Of a stretch of 64,000 nucleotides of DNA, positions 25,230 through 35,743 are shown one piece after another. A program made the position numbers and the translations under genes. The DNA lies in NCBI GenBank assembly GCA_965153455.1, contig OZ234494.1:27395354-27459353 (forward strand), in the 5' to 3' direction. The notes under the pieces are model-generated. The model did no database searches. It was not told the DNA's origin and was given only the letters and a program-made list of their open reading frames with translations. Position 1 is the stretch's first letter. The number at the start of each line of letters is the position of its first letter. This DNA comes from Sphagnum compactum (Eukaryota > Bryophyta > Sphagnopsida > Sphagnales).

Positions 25230-26238
25230 TGTCGCAACCCTAGCTTTGGGCCCGGGACCAAAGGCAAAGGGGTTATAAGGTTGCGGGTCAAGAGGAAGCC
25301 CGGGAGTTAAACCAAGAGGTTGCTCGGGAGTTAAACCAAGAGGAAGCCCGGGAGCCAAGGCAAGAGAAAGCCCGGGAGTCACATCACACTCCCGGGAGTG
25401 TAAGAAAGTGTGAGGGAGTGTGAGGGAGTGAACACTCACACTCCCAAGGCAACTCCCACTTTGGGGAGATGGAGTCCCGGTGGACTCCCGAAACTTCAGA
25501 GAGCAATTGCAGCTATCAAACCTCAATGTCTTATGGCGTTCTTTATATCATTGGAAAGCTCTTGAAGCGTAGATATCTAAAATGGGCTCGCATTGCTCAT
25601 TTGGACATCTGAAACACAAGTTATGGCCAAAAGAAGGATCGGGAGTCGAATTCCCGGGAGTCTGCCAGTTTTGACTCCCGACCACTAAAAGTCGGGAATC
25701 GACCCGAAATACTAGGCTGCAGAGGACGTGCCACATATCGTTGGAAAGCTCTCGACGAGAGCTACGACTTTGCTTCAGACCGCATCGCGATCCGAGGTCT
25801 GCTCGCAAAGTTATGGGGCTCCAAAGTCGCGGGAGTCCCATTTGGCGCGATTTCGGGACTCCCACGCGGGAGTCCCGGGAAAAATAGCCATTTGGATGTA
25901 GCCTCCGTGGAGAGCTGCAGAGTATACTATAAGGGGGAAGGTGGTGGCTTCCCCCAAGTCCGGGCCGTGGTGAGTCTTGTGTGTCCGTGTTGCCCGTGGC
26001 TCTTCCTAGCACCAAAGGTGCTCCAACTATGCACTAACCACTTTGTGTGGGTTGTGTGCAGGCCCGTGTGAGTGAATAAGCTTGTCAATTCTTCCTAGTC
26101 TATCCCGGGACTTCTAGCACACCCCTCTCACCCCCCCTAGTGCTAGAAGTCGGGAGCGTGCTCCAAGTTCCAACTCCTTCCGCATTGCCACATACTTGGA
26201 CCCTCAAGTGGGTCCACTAGGAACTTGGGAGTGCGTCA
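25230..26238 (+). repeat. 3' long terminal repeat (1,009 bp)
   Basis: Same length and, as far as I can read, same sequence as the 5' LTR (offset 6,336). Open frames seen on its minus strand, up to 155 codons, occur in both copies because the LTRs are duplicates; they are not genes. Confidence 0.96.
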
Positions 26239-26243
26239 GTACC
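26239..26243 (+). repeat. Target-site duplication, right copy (GTACC)
   Basis: Exact repeat of 18889-18893 directly after the CA end of the 3' LTR. Confidence 0.95.
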
Positions 26244-26390
26244 CATGACGTTCGGACATAATCCGACCGTGCCCAGCCCGCCCGTGCCCAGTCCGTGCCC
26301 AATCCGCCCGTGCCCGTGCCCGTGCCCAGTCCGTGCCCAGTCCGCCCGTGCCCAGTCCGTCCGTGCCGTGCCCCTCTCCCGGGTCTAATT
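26244..26390. repeat. GC-rich array of CCCGTGCC / CAGTCCGTGCC words
   Basis: Irregular tandem words (CCCGTGCCCAGTCCGTGCC and variants) fill 26270-26375. An oppositely oriented relative (GGCACGGCACGGCAC) sits at 26576-26590, with AT-rich DNA between. Such short GC words near both ends in inverted orientation resemble hAT subterminal repeats, so this may be a ~350-bp non-autonomous hAT element, with the LTR element inserted at its left edge. I found no convincing 8-bp target duplication. Confidence 0.35.
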
Positions 26391-26900
26391 TTTTTTTTAA
26401 ATGATCAAATCCAGTGTGTCTTAAGATTTTCTATAGCCAGAATTCGAATTTAAAAAAAAGAAAATTTCATTTTGTATACATCATTCAAGCAGTGTTCCCC
26501 ACCCCTCTCCAATTTTGTGATGTTCCTCAAGTGGTGATCATCCATAAGTAACCCGTGGTAACCCGTGACTGCAAGGCACGGCACGGCACTAATGCAGTGT
26601 AACAGTGATGACAGTTGGCGATGTTTGACTTGATGATCACATTCATTCCTGGTACGTTTGCATCTGAGGTTACAGGTACAGGCATGAGTCGTTGGGATGA
26701 GCCTGCATGGTCACTTTATCTAAAATCCATTACATGCCTGGAAATCCTATGGAGGGAATGTCTGATATATATAAAAGCCCCATTTTAGTCTAATGCAATC
26801 TAATCCAACCCATCCCCTTGGATGAAACCAAAGCCTGAGCCCTGAAAAAAAACTGGGAGTCCAAAGGAAACCCCAAAGAACCCCATACCCACAAGAAGAA

Positions 26901-29900
26901 TCACTGCAGCATCTCGCGGTAGACCACATTACTAGTGTAAACACCAGCAGAGGCCCTGCTACCACCTCGGACCAGCACCCGGACGCCCCGTTGTGAGCTG
27001 CACCGAGAGAAAGCCACATAAAGTTGCCCGTGGCCAAAAACAGGCTTGGGCAGGTACACCCCCATTGTCTGCAGTGTCTGCCCCTGGGCCTTGTTGATAG
27101 TCATGGCAAATGCGGGCCGCAATGGGAATTGCCGCCGGCGAAGAGTAAAAGGCATCCTCTCCGTGTCAGAGGGAGTGATGCTGAGGCGGGGAATGAAAAC
27201 GCACCTGCCCTTGTCCGGTCCTGTGATAATCTCAGCATCAATTATGTGCTGCATCAGCTTGACCACAATAAGCCGAGTGCCATTTGCAAGGCCGCCCGGC
27301 ATATTTCGCAGCAAAATCACCGGGCAGCCTTCCTGCAGGGTCAAAGTGTGGGGTGGCACCCCTGACATGCTGAGGGAGTTTAGAAACTCGGTGGGATAAA
27401 CCCCTCTCTATTCGCCTTGCACAACAGAATCAACGCTGTGGTACGTGCGGCGCTGTGCTGGTGTGCCGTGAGGTGTGGTGAGGTCAAACCGATTCATGAT
27501 GGTGGTGTTGATGCTGTCAACGTCCTTGTTCAGAGGAGTTAAAATGGCCCTCTGAATGATGTGCTCATTGCGTGATTGCGAGTCTGTGAAGCGGCCAAGG
27601 TCGCCGTAAACTTCATCCACCAGGCTATCAATGGTGTCACCCTGGCAACACATGTCTTCTGGGATCAAAACAGCCTCCTCCCCAACCTCAGGAAAGACTT
27701 GCTCTGTGCCCTCCCCAATGCGCTGCAAGTAGTCTGCCGAAGCTTGCTGTTGTTGGGCATCGGCCGCGGCGTTGGCTCCGCCCTGTGCCAAAAGCCTCTG
27801 AACACGCATGTTTTCATGCAGCTGACGCACTTTAACACGGTGCCAAAGGACTGGGGACCTCTTGAGACTGGCATCCACAATCTGGCCTCTCGTGCCTCGG
27901 GGAGCCACAGGCAATATCTGCCTAAAATCACCTCCCATGACAACAACCTTGCCCCCAAAAAGCATGTCCTTTAAGGCAGGGTCAACAGCACCCATAACAT
28001 GCTGGAGCATGCGGTTCACAGCCTCAAACACATGCTTATGGGCCATGGGTGCCTCATCCCACACAATGAGGCGTGCAGCTCGAATCAAGGCCGCTTGTGG
28101 ACTGTTCAGGGGAACATAGCAAGCAGAGGAGCCACAAAGGCCTGCTACGGGAATTTTGAAACGTGAGTGAGCTGTGCAACCGCCCTCCAAAAGCAGGGCT
28201 GCAATGCCAGAAGATGCCATCGACAACGCTATGTCACCAGTACAGCGCACCTTGCTGAGTAGGCACCCGTAGAGGAAAGTTTTGCCAGCCCCTCCCAGCC
28301 CATCAACAAAAAAGGTTTTGTCCACCGACCTGGGGTCATGGATCGCGTCAATGACATTGTCGTAAATGGAGCGCTGGTGCTGATTCAGCAAAGGCACATC
28401 CCGAGCAAGCTGCTGAGCTTGCCGCGTCACATTGTACTTGGCCCGCTCCTTGGATACAGCGGCGTCCCCCGGGGCAGCCAGCTGTGCAGGGATAGGCAGC
28501 TCAAAATCCTCTAGGGTTTTCCCCCCTTGGGCCTGCAGCAGCTATTCCACTTCTCGCAAGCCCTAGTCAAGGATGGCCTGGTCCAGCTGCCGGTTGGGCG
28601 TTACCTGCGCGACGCAATCAGGGGCGGGGGGGGGGGTTATAATCGAGAAGGGCACAGTTATTCATGCTTATAGCTGGCAAGGAAATCTGGTCTGCAATAG
28701 GATCCAACAGCTTGTTGGGCACCACCTGGAGGAGCTTGGCCTTAGGTTCAGCAGACGCAATCTAGTGGGATTTGCAGCACCAATATGTGGTAAGACTCAT
28801 TAAATGAAATGTGCGGAATGATGCTGAGGGATCAGCTTTCTGGTACATTGAATCCAACAATCGGCCATTCAATAAAAAAGTTTCCAGGCAGCAGTTCAAA
28901 GAAGACAGCATAACACAACTTATACCATCACAACCCAACGACAGGGAGGCTTGCAAAATACACTTCCTTTGTGGAGGCCTTCGCGCCACTCACCTGGCGT
29001 GCTTGGTGCAGGAAATCCTCCGTAAGGGCTCCCTTATGCCTGTCCCACAGCCGCCCAGGATTGGTGACATTGTTGTAAATCAGCAAGTTGGCAAAAAGCT
29101 GCCTCAAGCTTCTGGGCAGTTGCACGCCAGCGGTTTTGGAAAGGCACTAGTCCCATTCAGCATCATCTTGCAGCAAGCCACGTGCAAGGTAGGCAGCTTT
29201 AAAAGTGGGGTGCACAACTGTGGTAGGCGTGTGGGGCCGGTGGGTATTTCTGAGGTCCTCAAAGCATGTGGCCCCTGCAACGTGGGTAAGCAAAACTCGC
29301 AGATAATAACGCTCGCCCTCTGAGGGTTGCACAAAGTACATGCGCCCCACAGTTCCCAATGTGACATGATTGTTTCAGCTTGCACCCCGCCGCCTCGCTG
29401 CCCTTTTCCGAAGGTGCCACGCCTTTTTGGATTTGCTCCACACAGCGATTTCGGGATAATCAGGGTACAGTGTGGTCGGCGCAACAAGCAGTGGCAGTGT
29501 AGGGTCGTTGGTGTTGCGAGCCAAAGTGGCTGCAGCTGCGTATTCAGATTTGGCCTTTCGGTTGAAGTCACACCACCCAGTCAAAGTGGTGGAGTTGTTG
29601 CGCATCATGGCTTCCCCAACCGTGGTCCCCTCAGGAAAGTAAGTGGTCTGCTCATTAAGCAGATGAACAGCCAAGCGGTAAACATTGGGGTGCATGCCGT
29701 GCAAGTCAAAGGCAAAAAGCTGATGGCAAGCTTCGCTGGCACTGACATACCGCCCATCGAGGTAATTTTGGACTTCATCCTGGGCGGCAGGCACATTGTT
29801 CCCATCAGCCCCACCTCCAGCCGCCTGATGCGCTACAACCGGCAGAGCCCCAGCTTCCGGCTGCAGCACTACCAAAGCACGATCGTGACCCTTGTAAACA

Positions 29901-32870
29901 TACTTGTAAAGGTATTTCACAGCCGTGATGGAGCTGCAGACCTCAACATTGATGTGGCACTAGTACCGCATGGTCAGGTAGGGGTTGTACGGGACGACCC
30001 AACGATTGTCAAAAACAAAGCTTGAGCTGCAAGGGGGATGGGGTAGCAGCAAGAAGTTGTCAGTCACCTTGGCGTCACTTTCTCGTAGGTTTGGCTTCGC
30101 CCTTCTTTCACATCATCATGCCTAAGAATCTGGAAGAAATGAATTTCCAGGGTAGACTCAGACATAGACACTTATGGTCAGGTGCACAGGACAGCAACTC
30201 ACTTACCAAATTTCAAAAAGTTGCACTTACGTGGGGTGGGTGAAGGTCCTGTCGTCGTCTCGTCGCCGGTAGGTTGGGTAGCTGCCGGTGGAGTCCTCAG
30301 TTTGGGGCTGGAAAGTCTTGGGATAACCCTTGCTGCACGCCCCATTCACCATGCAAGGACATGAGGGATGTAAGGCCCCACAGGGCCCATGCAACATGCG
30401 AGATGTCACAATGTTGTAAAGCTCTGGGTGGGTGGATTTGTCTGGAAGCTCGGCACACACGATCCGGTCATAATCGCTGCTGTCACGCGGCTTGTCCTGG
30501 CTGCGTAGAATGATCAAAATGTGACCGTGCGGCAAGCCCCGCTTCTGCCATTCTACCACATGGATGTCCGCCACCGCAGTGCCCAAAACACCATTCTGCA
30601 AAAGGTCTTTAAGGAGGGCATTAAGCTTCATGTTGAACACCCTGGATGTCAAGTCAGGGTGGTCGTTGGCTTCCTCCTCAGGCCTAAGCTCATGCAGAAT
30701 CTCTGGCCAATTTGGGTTGCACGTCATGGTTATGAATAGGTCAGGTTTCCCAAACTTTCTGACCAAGGCCATGGAATCCTAGTAGAGCTGGTTCATGTGG
30801 CGGGGGCTACCAGCAAAAGTGGCTGGAAGGACCACCATGCGCCCAAAGTTGGTGTTGTTAGCCCCGTCTTGCTACATGGCATCTACCATTCCTTTATATT
30901 GGTCAGCACGCAGGGTGGTCTGGTTGAGGCGCACCCACCGTAGCCGCTGCCCCTCAACCTTGGAGTACTGGTCAACCACCCATTCTTGATATAGCCTTTT
31001 GCCATAAGTGAACGTGCTGTTGGTGGGAGGGTTGCGGTCATGCATGAAGTAGCCGCGTATTCCCTGACAGTAAACTTGCGAGCGATGCGCCCTGCGGCAG
31101 CTCCACTGCCTCGGCCCCTACCCCTACCCCTGCCCCTACCTCCACCACGCCTGGAGTCCACTGTCGGCTTCGCATTAGGCTACTGCTCATCTTCAGATGG
31201 CTGCTGTTGCTCGTCCTCAGGGGTAGCGGCAACTCCTCTGCCTCGGCCCCTACCCCTACCACGGCCCCTGCCCCTACCCCTGCCCCTACCTCCACCACGC
31301 CCAAGGTCCACTGTCGGTTCCGCATTAGGCTGCTGCTCATCTTCAGATGGCTGTTGTTGCTTGTCCTCAGAGCTTAGCCCATCCACAACCGTAGGGGTGG
31401 CGCCAGTAATATTTGGGTGCCAGCCGGGCTCTCCGTGTGGGTGGAAGAGGACAAAATGCAGAGGGTCATAAGCATAGTGGGCATCACTAATCCTCCATAA
31501 CCCCCCGCCCCTAGCCCGCACCCTGATGTCTCGTGGATTGCTACCTTCAGGGTCATCGTCTGGATCACCATTGCTTGCGAGCAGGCACAAAAAAGAAGAC
31601 AAATCAGGCACAGTCAGGACAGTTATTTGGATGATGGAAAGAACGTGTTGTCGAGGAACGTAGCAATTAGGACGGTCAGCACCATAAAAAACAGCACAAA
31701 ATGGGGCACCAAAAAGCAGCCATGCAGCCACCCCATTCACTCACCAGGCATCAGGCCGGCCACCTCGCTGGATGTTGGGGCGTTGTAGCGGCGGCGGTCA
31801 ACGCTGCCATCAACACGGATGATAATCTCATAGTTAGCCAGGTCTTGAAGGGGCAAATCCATGGCCTGCACAAAGCGCTGAACATAGACATTGCTCCCCA
31901 AAAGCATCTGCTGCAGCTCCTGTAAAGTGCGACGGTCCAGGTCTACGTTGCCCTGACCGAAAGCAGCGAAACGGGCAACAGCCGGAGCATCCGCATTGTC
32001 TATGATATACAACTGGGCAAACTGATGGGGGCTCCCTTGATGAGGTGCCAACAGCCTTAGCAAATGATGCACAGCGTCCCTTATAGCAATCATACTGACC
32101 CCATCTGCAGGTGATTGGATGTTAATGCCAGAGGAGGCCATCTGCAAGGAGGAATTGTATTTCCGGATGTGCTTGCGAAAAGATACGGTGGCAGGGGGGA
32201 GGCGTGCACCAGGGGCAGGCTCAGAAGTGAGCAGGTCTCGCAATGGTTGAGGAGGAGGAATGGGGAAGAGGGCCTCACAGCTGCAAGATCTGCCTTTAGC
32301 ACAGCCAAGGTCTGTGTGTCGCCGGGAAGCCTCATCAGGCCAAATCATAGCTCGGCACTGCTGGCACTCAGCTGTCCTACCCCCTATGTCAAGCACCGAA
32401 ACACTAGCCTCATCAAATTCTGAAAGGGGGATGCATGCTGCTGTGTGCAAATCTTGCTGACCCCGCGCCTGCCAGTGCCGCTCACGGTCGCGGTCCCGCT
32501 GCTGTTGGTGTTGTTGGTATGTTAGCCGGGCACGAGCCTTTGCCTGCTGCTCACGGTCGCGGTTCCGCTGCTGCTGGCGCTGCTGGTATGTCAGCCGGGC
32601 ACGGGCCTTCGCCTGGTGCTCACGGTCGCGGTCTCGTTGCTGCTGGCGCTGTTGGTATGTCAACCGGGCACGGGCCTCCCCCTACTGCTCGAGGTGGTGG
32701 TGCCGCTCATGATGCCGCTCCTGGTCTGTCAGCCGGGCACGGGCCTTGGCGTGCTGCTCGCGGTCGTGGTCCCGCTGCTGCTGTCACTCCTGGTCTGTCA
32801 GCCGGGCATGGGCCTCTACGTGTTGCTCGCCGTCGCGGTCCCGCTGCTGCTGCCGGGCAGCGGTGGACAT
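26901..32870 (-). mobile_element. Helitron (coding part), decayed
   Basis: The minus strand encodes the two hallmark activities of Helitrons in the right order: a HUH/Y2 Rep endonuclease followed by a PIF1-family helicase. The coordinates cover only the coding span. I could not fix the ends: no clear CTRR preceded by a hairpin is visible left of 26901, and the right (5') end could lie close to 32957, where GC-rich sequence stops, or as far as about 35.2 kb if the exon cassettes there were captured. The many stops mean it is no longer autonomous. Confidence 0.9.
26901..32870 (-). pseudogene. Helitron Rep-PIF1 helicase, four exons with 11 stops
   Basis: The start is ATG at 32870 (MSTAARQQQRDRDGEQ). 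Exons 32870-31745, 31559-30231, 30026-28994 and 28604-26901 join in phases 1, 2 and 0 with standard donors (GTGAGT, GTAAGT, GTGAGT), giving about 1,730 codons. Domains: Gln/Arg-rich repeats; a Cys-rich N-terminal region (ECQQC...); the RISDAHYAYDPL block; an RG-rich insert; the HUH motif in HVVEWQKRGLPHGHILIIL (about 30512-30565); the Y2 motif KYLYKYVYKG (about 29893-29922); the helicase with Walker A GLGGAGKTF (about 28280-28300), Walker B IVWDEAP, GGDFRQILP, and the terminal NKAQGQTL and YVAFSRC motifs. Damage: a 1-nt deletion near 31055 and in-frame stops ending at 32786, 32684, 31182, 30874, 30781, 29962, 29377, 29149, 28565, 28544 and 27410; nine are TAG, two TGA (32786, 29377). The intron structure, family order and motifs make the identity secure. 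Confidence 0.92.
31106..31375 (-). repeat. Two-copy repeat encoding an RG-rich tract in Rep
   Basis: Two units (starting 31106 and 31238, about 132 bp apart) encode (R/G)n followed by an acidic/Gln stretch of the type PEDEQQQPSEDEQQPNAE. The longer RG run has more than 20 alternating Arg and Gly residues. It lies between the RISDAHYAYDPL block and the Rep catalytic core. One copy carries TAG where the other has CAG (stop at 31180-31182). Confidence 0.85.
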
Positions 32871-32880
32871 GCGGTCCAGA
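32470..32880 (-). repeat. 69-bp coding minisatellite at the Rep N terminus
   Basis: Five to six copies of a 23-residue unit (consensus TYQQRQQQRDRDREQQAKAR plus ARL) precede the Cys-rich Rep domain. The copies nearest the start codon are the most diverged and carry two of the premature stops. The unit is a multiple of three, so copy number could vary without loss of frame while the gene was active. Confidence 0.85.
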
Positions 32881-33248
32881 TAGTTCCGTTGGCAGTCAGC
32901 GGTAGACAGCTTGTTCCTGGAGGCGACGTTCACAGCAGCCGCAGCGCCAGCAGTTAATAATGATCACAGTTAATATTTTCAAACTCACACTACGCAAGAA
33001 TTTTTTAAGTTCCATTTTCCAGAGGAAAAACACCACCCAAGGGGGAAAAAAAAGAGTGCATTTTCCTCCGCAATTCTAGAACTCAGTACTCATCAAATAT
33101 CTTCTTCACTAATAATCCTGGGTCTGACTACAAATATGCATAGTAAGTCTTAGAGGAGGAAAAGAAGTTTTCACTCTCAACAGTGCCTCTCACTTTGGCC
33201 TGCATATTTCAAACTTCTCTCTAATTCAAGCACATGTTGGTTTGCTAC

Positions 33249-35133
33249 CTTTCTTCCCCTCTGAGAATGCAGGCATGATTGCTCTAAAAGCTTTGATTTG
33301 TTCACTTTCACCTGGGATGCTCTCACCAAGGGAGAGGGATCCGGTTGTCTTAAAGTTTTGTAGAAGATCTTGAGGAGATTTTTTGATTTGAATCATCCTG
33401 CTTAAATTGCCAAACCTTTTGTTGCAGGAAATTTGCCTCCATGCTTACTTGCTTGTAGTGAGCAGAGCTAATCACATTACACCACCTTGTATGCGTCAAT
33501 AATCTTCTTGTTCTTCTTTTTATCATAATGCTAATGGAGGTACATGCTATCTACCAAGAAATTATGATGGTACATTGTTGTGGGTAATGCAGTATATCTA
33601 TTAGAAAGTTCCTATTAGTAACTGGCTACACCTGTCTGCACCAATATTGTAGATTATTTCATCTTGAGCACCAAGGAGATCATTCTTGAACTTGATACCT
33701 GAGAAACCCAGTATCTGACTTTTTTGCACAACAGAGTTTGGAATGTATGAGGAGAATGCACATGACTTTGGGTCCTGCAGACCACTTCTGTCACCTTTGA
33801 GAATTCCTCCAGTCCAAACTACAAAAATATTCGTTCTGTAAGTTCTACATCAAGAAACCTGGCTTGGTTTTAAAGATTCTTTACATCAACTCTTCTTCTC
33901 TTTGAGTGCCCACACTCATACTTTCATATTTTGAACCATGCAAATAGTCAAAGAGAACAACTTTTTGTAATTAAGGATGACTTAGGTAAATTACCTTGTG
34001 GAAAAAGCAGAGCTGAAAGTCATGGAGAATGTTGCCTGTAACTTGTGATCTCAATGATGCTGTCTTGCTCTGTGAAAGATACCCCTGTAGGTAAACAGAA
34101 ATTGACATCTGCTCTCCAAAGAGAAAAAAGCAATAGAGACATTGCTTTAGCCACAGCTAATATGGAGTGTTGAAAAACACTTGCAGCAATTTACATATGA
34201 GTGCTTTGGTTTTGAATACCAGTGTGAGTCTGGGAGAGACATTGCTTGAGAACAAAGAAATGTGATAGATATGTGAACATTACACCACCTTGTATGCGTC
34301 AATAATCTTCTTGTTCTTCTTTTTATCATAATGCTAATGGAGGTACATGTTGTGTACCAAGAAATTATGATGGTACATTGTTGTGGGTAATGCAGTATAT
34401 CTATTAGAAAGTTCCTATCAGTAACTGGCTACACCTGTCTGCACCAATATTGTAGATTATTTCATCTTGAGCACCAAGGAGATCATTCTTGAACTTGATA
34501 CCTGAGAAACCCAGTATCTGACTTTTTTGCACAACAAAGTTTGGAATGTATGAGGAGAATGCACATGACTTTGGGTCCTGCAGATCACTTCTGTCACCTT
34601 TGAGAATTCCTCCAGTCCAAACTGCAAAAATATTCGTTCTGTAAGTTCTACATCAAGAAACCCGACTTGGTTTTAAAGATCGTCATCAAGGCACGATTGC
34701 GGGTGGGAAGAAAGAAAGAAAGAAAGAATGTACATAACAATGGTCCTGACAAAAATTGAGCCCAGTTTATCCCTAGATTGCACATAATCATCAGACATCA
34801 GCCTCTCTCTATAGCCAAGAAATTTACCTTCACTGGCACTGTTGTACGTCCTCTCCTCCTTGTGCCCATGTCGAATTCATGATTTAAGCCCGGCGGTCGC
34901 CCCTTCTTGTTATATTTACCACCAGCTGATTCCCATGGTCCGTTGCTACAGGCAGCTCCATGCCTACCATCTCTGGCAGATAAAGTTGTGTTGTTGCCAC
35001 CAACTTTTCCACTGCTGTCAATTGCACAATCTGGGGAGGTATATTGTGTGTGTGATGTGTGTGTGTTTGTGCAACGAAGAACGGCGAAGAACCTCTTCGT
35101 GAATTTTGGATGAATGAAGAAAAGGGGCTTCAT
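33249..35133 (-). CDS. Exon-like cassettes of an unrecognised gene or gene fragment
   Basis: Several minus-strand open stretches have good splice borders. Exon A: ATG 35133 to donor AAG|GTAAAT at 34828 (102 codons, basic, GGKYNKKGRPPGLNHEF). Exon Y: 34084-33995 (30 codons, GYLSQSKTASLRSQVTGNIL). Exon B occurs twice, 34621-34435 and 33818-33632 (ILKGDRSGLQDPKSCAFSSY in copy 1). Exon C: 33397-33249 (ESIPGESEQIKAFRAIMPAF). Exons B and C join in phase 2 into about 110 open codons that read like a real protein; A and Y do not join B in that frame, so the model is incomplete. I do not recognise the product. It may be a host gene interrupted by the Helitron, or fragments captured by it. Confidence 0.4.
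33474..33877. repeat. 404-bp direct repeat, copy 1
   Basis: Matches 34277-34680 without indels and with about nine substitutions (roughly 98% identity). Contains exon B with its splice borders. Three of the differences are clustered (CTATC versus TGTGT). Confidence 0.93.
34277..34680. repeat. 404-bp direct repeat, copy 2
   Basis: Offset of 803 bp from copy 1, with 399 bp of unrelated sequence between. In exon B two differences change amino acids (Gly/Asp and Ser/Phe in the open frame). A GAAA microsatellite follows at about 34711-34728. Confidence 0.93.
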
Positions 35134-35189
35134 CTTGGAAGAAATGGGGTTCCGTTCATTCAGACAGACGCACAAATAGACTTACTGAA

Positions 35190-35203
35190 TTAATATATAA
35201 GAT
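35190..35203 (-). promoter_or_regulatory. Possible TATA element upstream of exon A
   Basis: The minus strand reads TCTTATATATTAATTC about 60 bp before the ATG at 35133. It could be a TATA box. The same string begins with TC after an A, as a Helitron 5' end does, so it could instead mark the element boundary. Confidence 0.3.
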
Positions 35204-35291
35204 TTGAGCTATTGGGAAGTAACACTTTGATGGAGCCCATTGACTACATGGGTGTGTGTTGATTTTTGACTATTGAAGCATGTACATCTTT

Positions 35292-35319
35292 GGGGGCGGG
35301 GGGGGGGGGGGGGGGAGGG
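35292..35319 (+). repeat. G-rich homopolymer (G5-C-G18-A-GGG)
   Basis: An 18-base G run flanked by AT-rich DNA. The window has further tracts of 10 or more G or C at 9411, 9486, 10892, 28626 and 52043. Confidence 0.9.
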
Positions 35320-35743
35320 TGCATGGTGCACTTGAACAAAGGGGTCCAACCACGCTGTAAGGAGCCACGCATGCCCATTTAGACCATTGTTTTTTTGAAT
35401 AATATGCTTAATATTTTTAAAATATGTCTTTCAAAAACACATTAAAAATCCTTGAAGTTTTTTTATACTAGTATGTTAAGGTGTATATTAAAAAATATCT
35501 CAAAATATGTCATAAAAAAAATTTTCAAATTGTGCTTTTAGTGTCAAAACTGATTTTAAGTAACATGGTTATAAGTCCTTAAAAATGTAAATTACATTTT
35601 TTTCATTAATTAGATTGATTCAAAATTTTTTTGATGTGTACATAATGTATTCACAATATCATTTTATTAAAAAATATTTTTTTATTATTTAATTATTATT
35701 TTTACAATCCAAAATTCCAACAATAAAGCAGTGGTTATGATTA

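Larger units (their letters stand above)
18894..26238 (+). mobile_element. Intact Ty3/Gypsy chromovirus LTR retrotransposon
   Basis: A complete 7,345-bp element: 5' LTR, initiator-Met primer-binding site, one long gag-pol frame, polypurine tract and 3' LTR, flanked by the 5-bp duplication GTACC. The LTRs start TG, end CA, are both 1,009 bp and show no difference that I can find by eye, so insertion is very recent in evolutionary terms. The C-terminal chromodomain places it among the chromoviruses; long LTRs and a single gag-pol ORF are most like the Tekay/Del lineage, but I have not shown this by phylogeny. All coding motifs are present and no stop interrupts the frame, so the copy may be autonomous. 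It carries no envelope-like gene. Its GC content is far higher than that of the DNA it entered. Confidence 0.97.

Noticed and set aside
25548-26015. 155-codon minus-strand ORF present in both LTRs
   Set aside because: It lies wholly inside the LTR, opposite to the element, and is open only because the LTR is GC-rich; the two copies exist because LTRs are duplicates.
26681-26711. Imperfect hairpin CAGGC...GCCTG as Helitron 3' hairpin
   Set aside because: It has a bulge and is not followed by CTRR at the right distance on the minus strand.
26761-26780. TCTGATATATATAAAAG as a Helitron terminus
   Set aside because: It resembles a 5' Helitron end but is in the wrong orientation for the coding strand and is not preceded by A; kept undecided.
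29327-30025. 232-codon plus-strand ORF opposite the Helitron
   Set aside because: Antisense shadow of Rep exon 3, where conserved Helitron motifs are on the minus strand.
32435-32957. Plus-strand repeat-rich ORFs (AAHGRG-type)
   Set aside because: They are the complement of the 69-bp coding repeats of Rep.
34842-35102. 86-codon plus-strand ORF
   Set aside because: Overlaps the better-supported minus-strand exon A and lacks motif or splice context.
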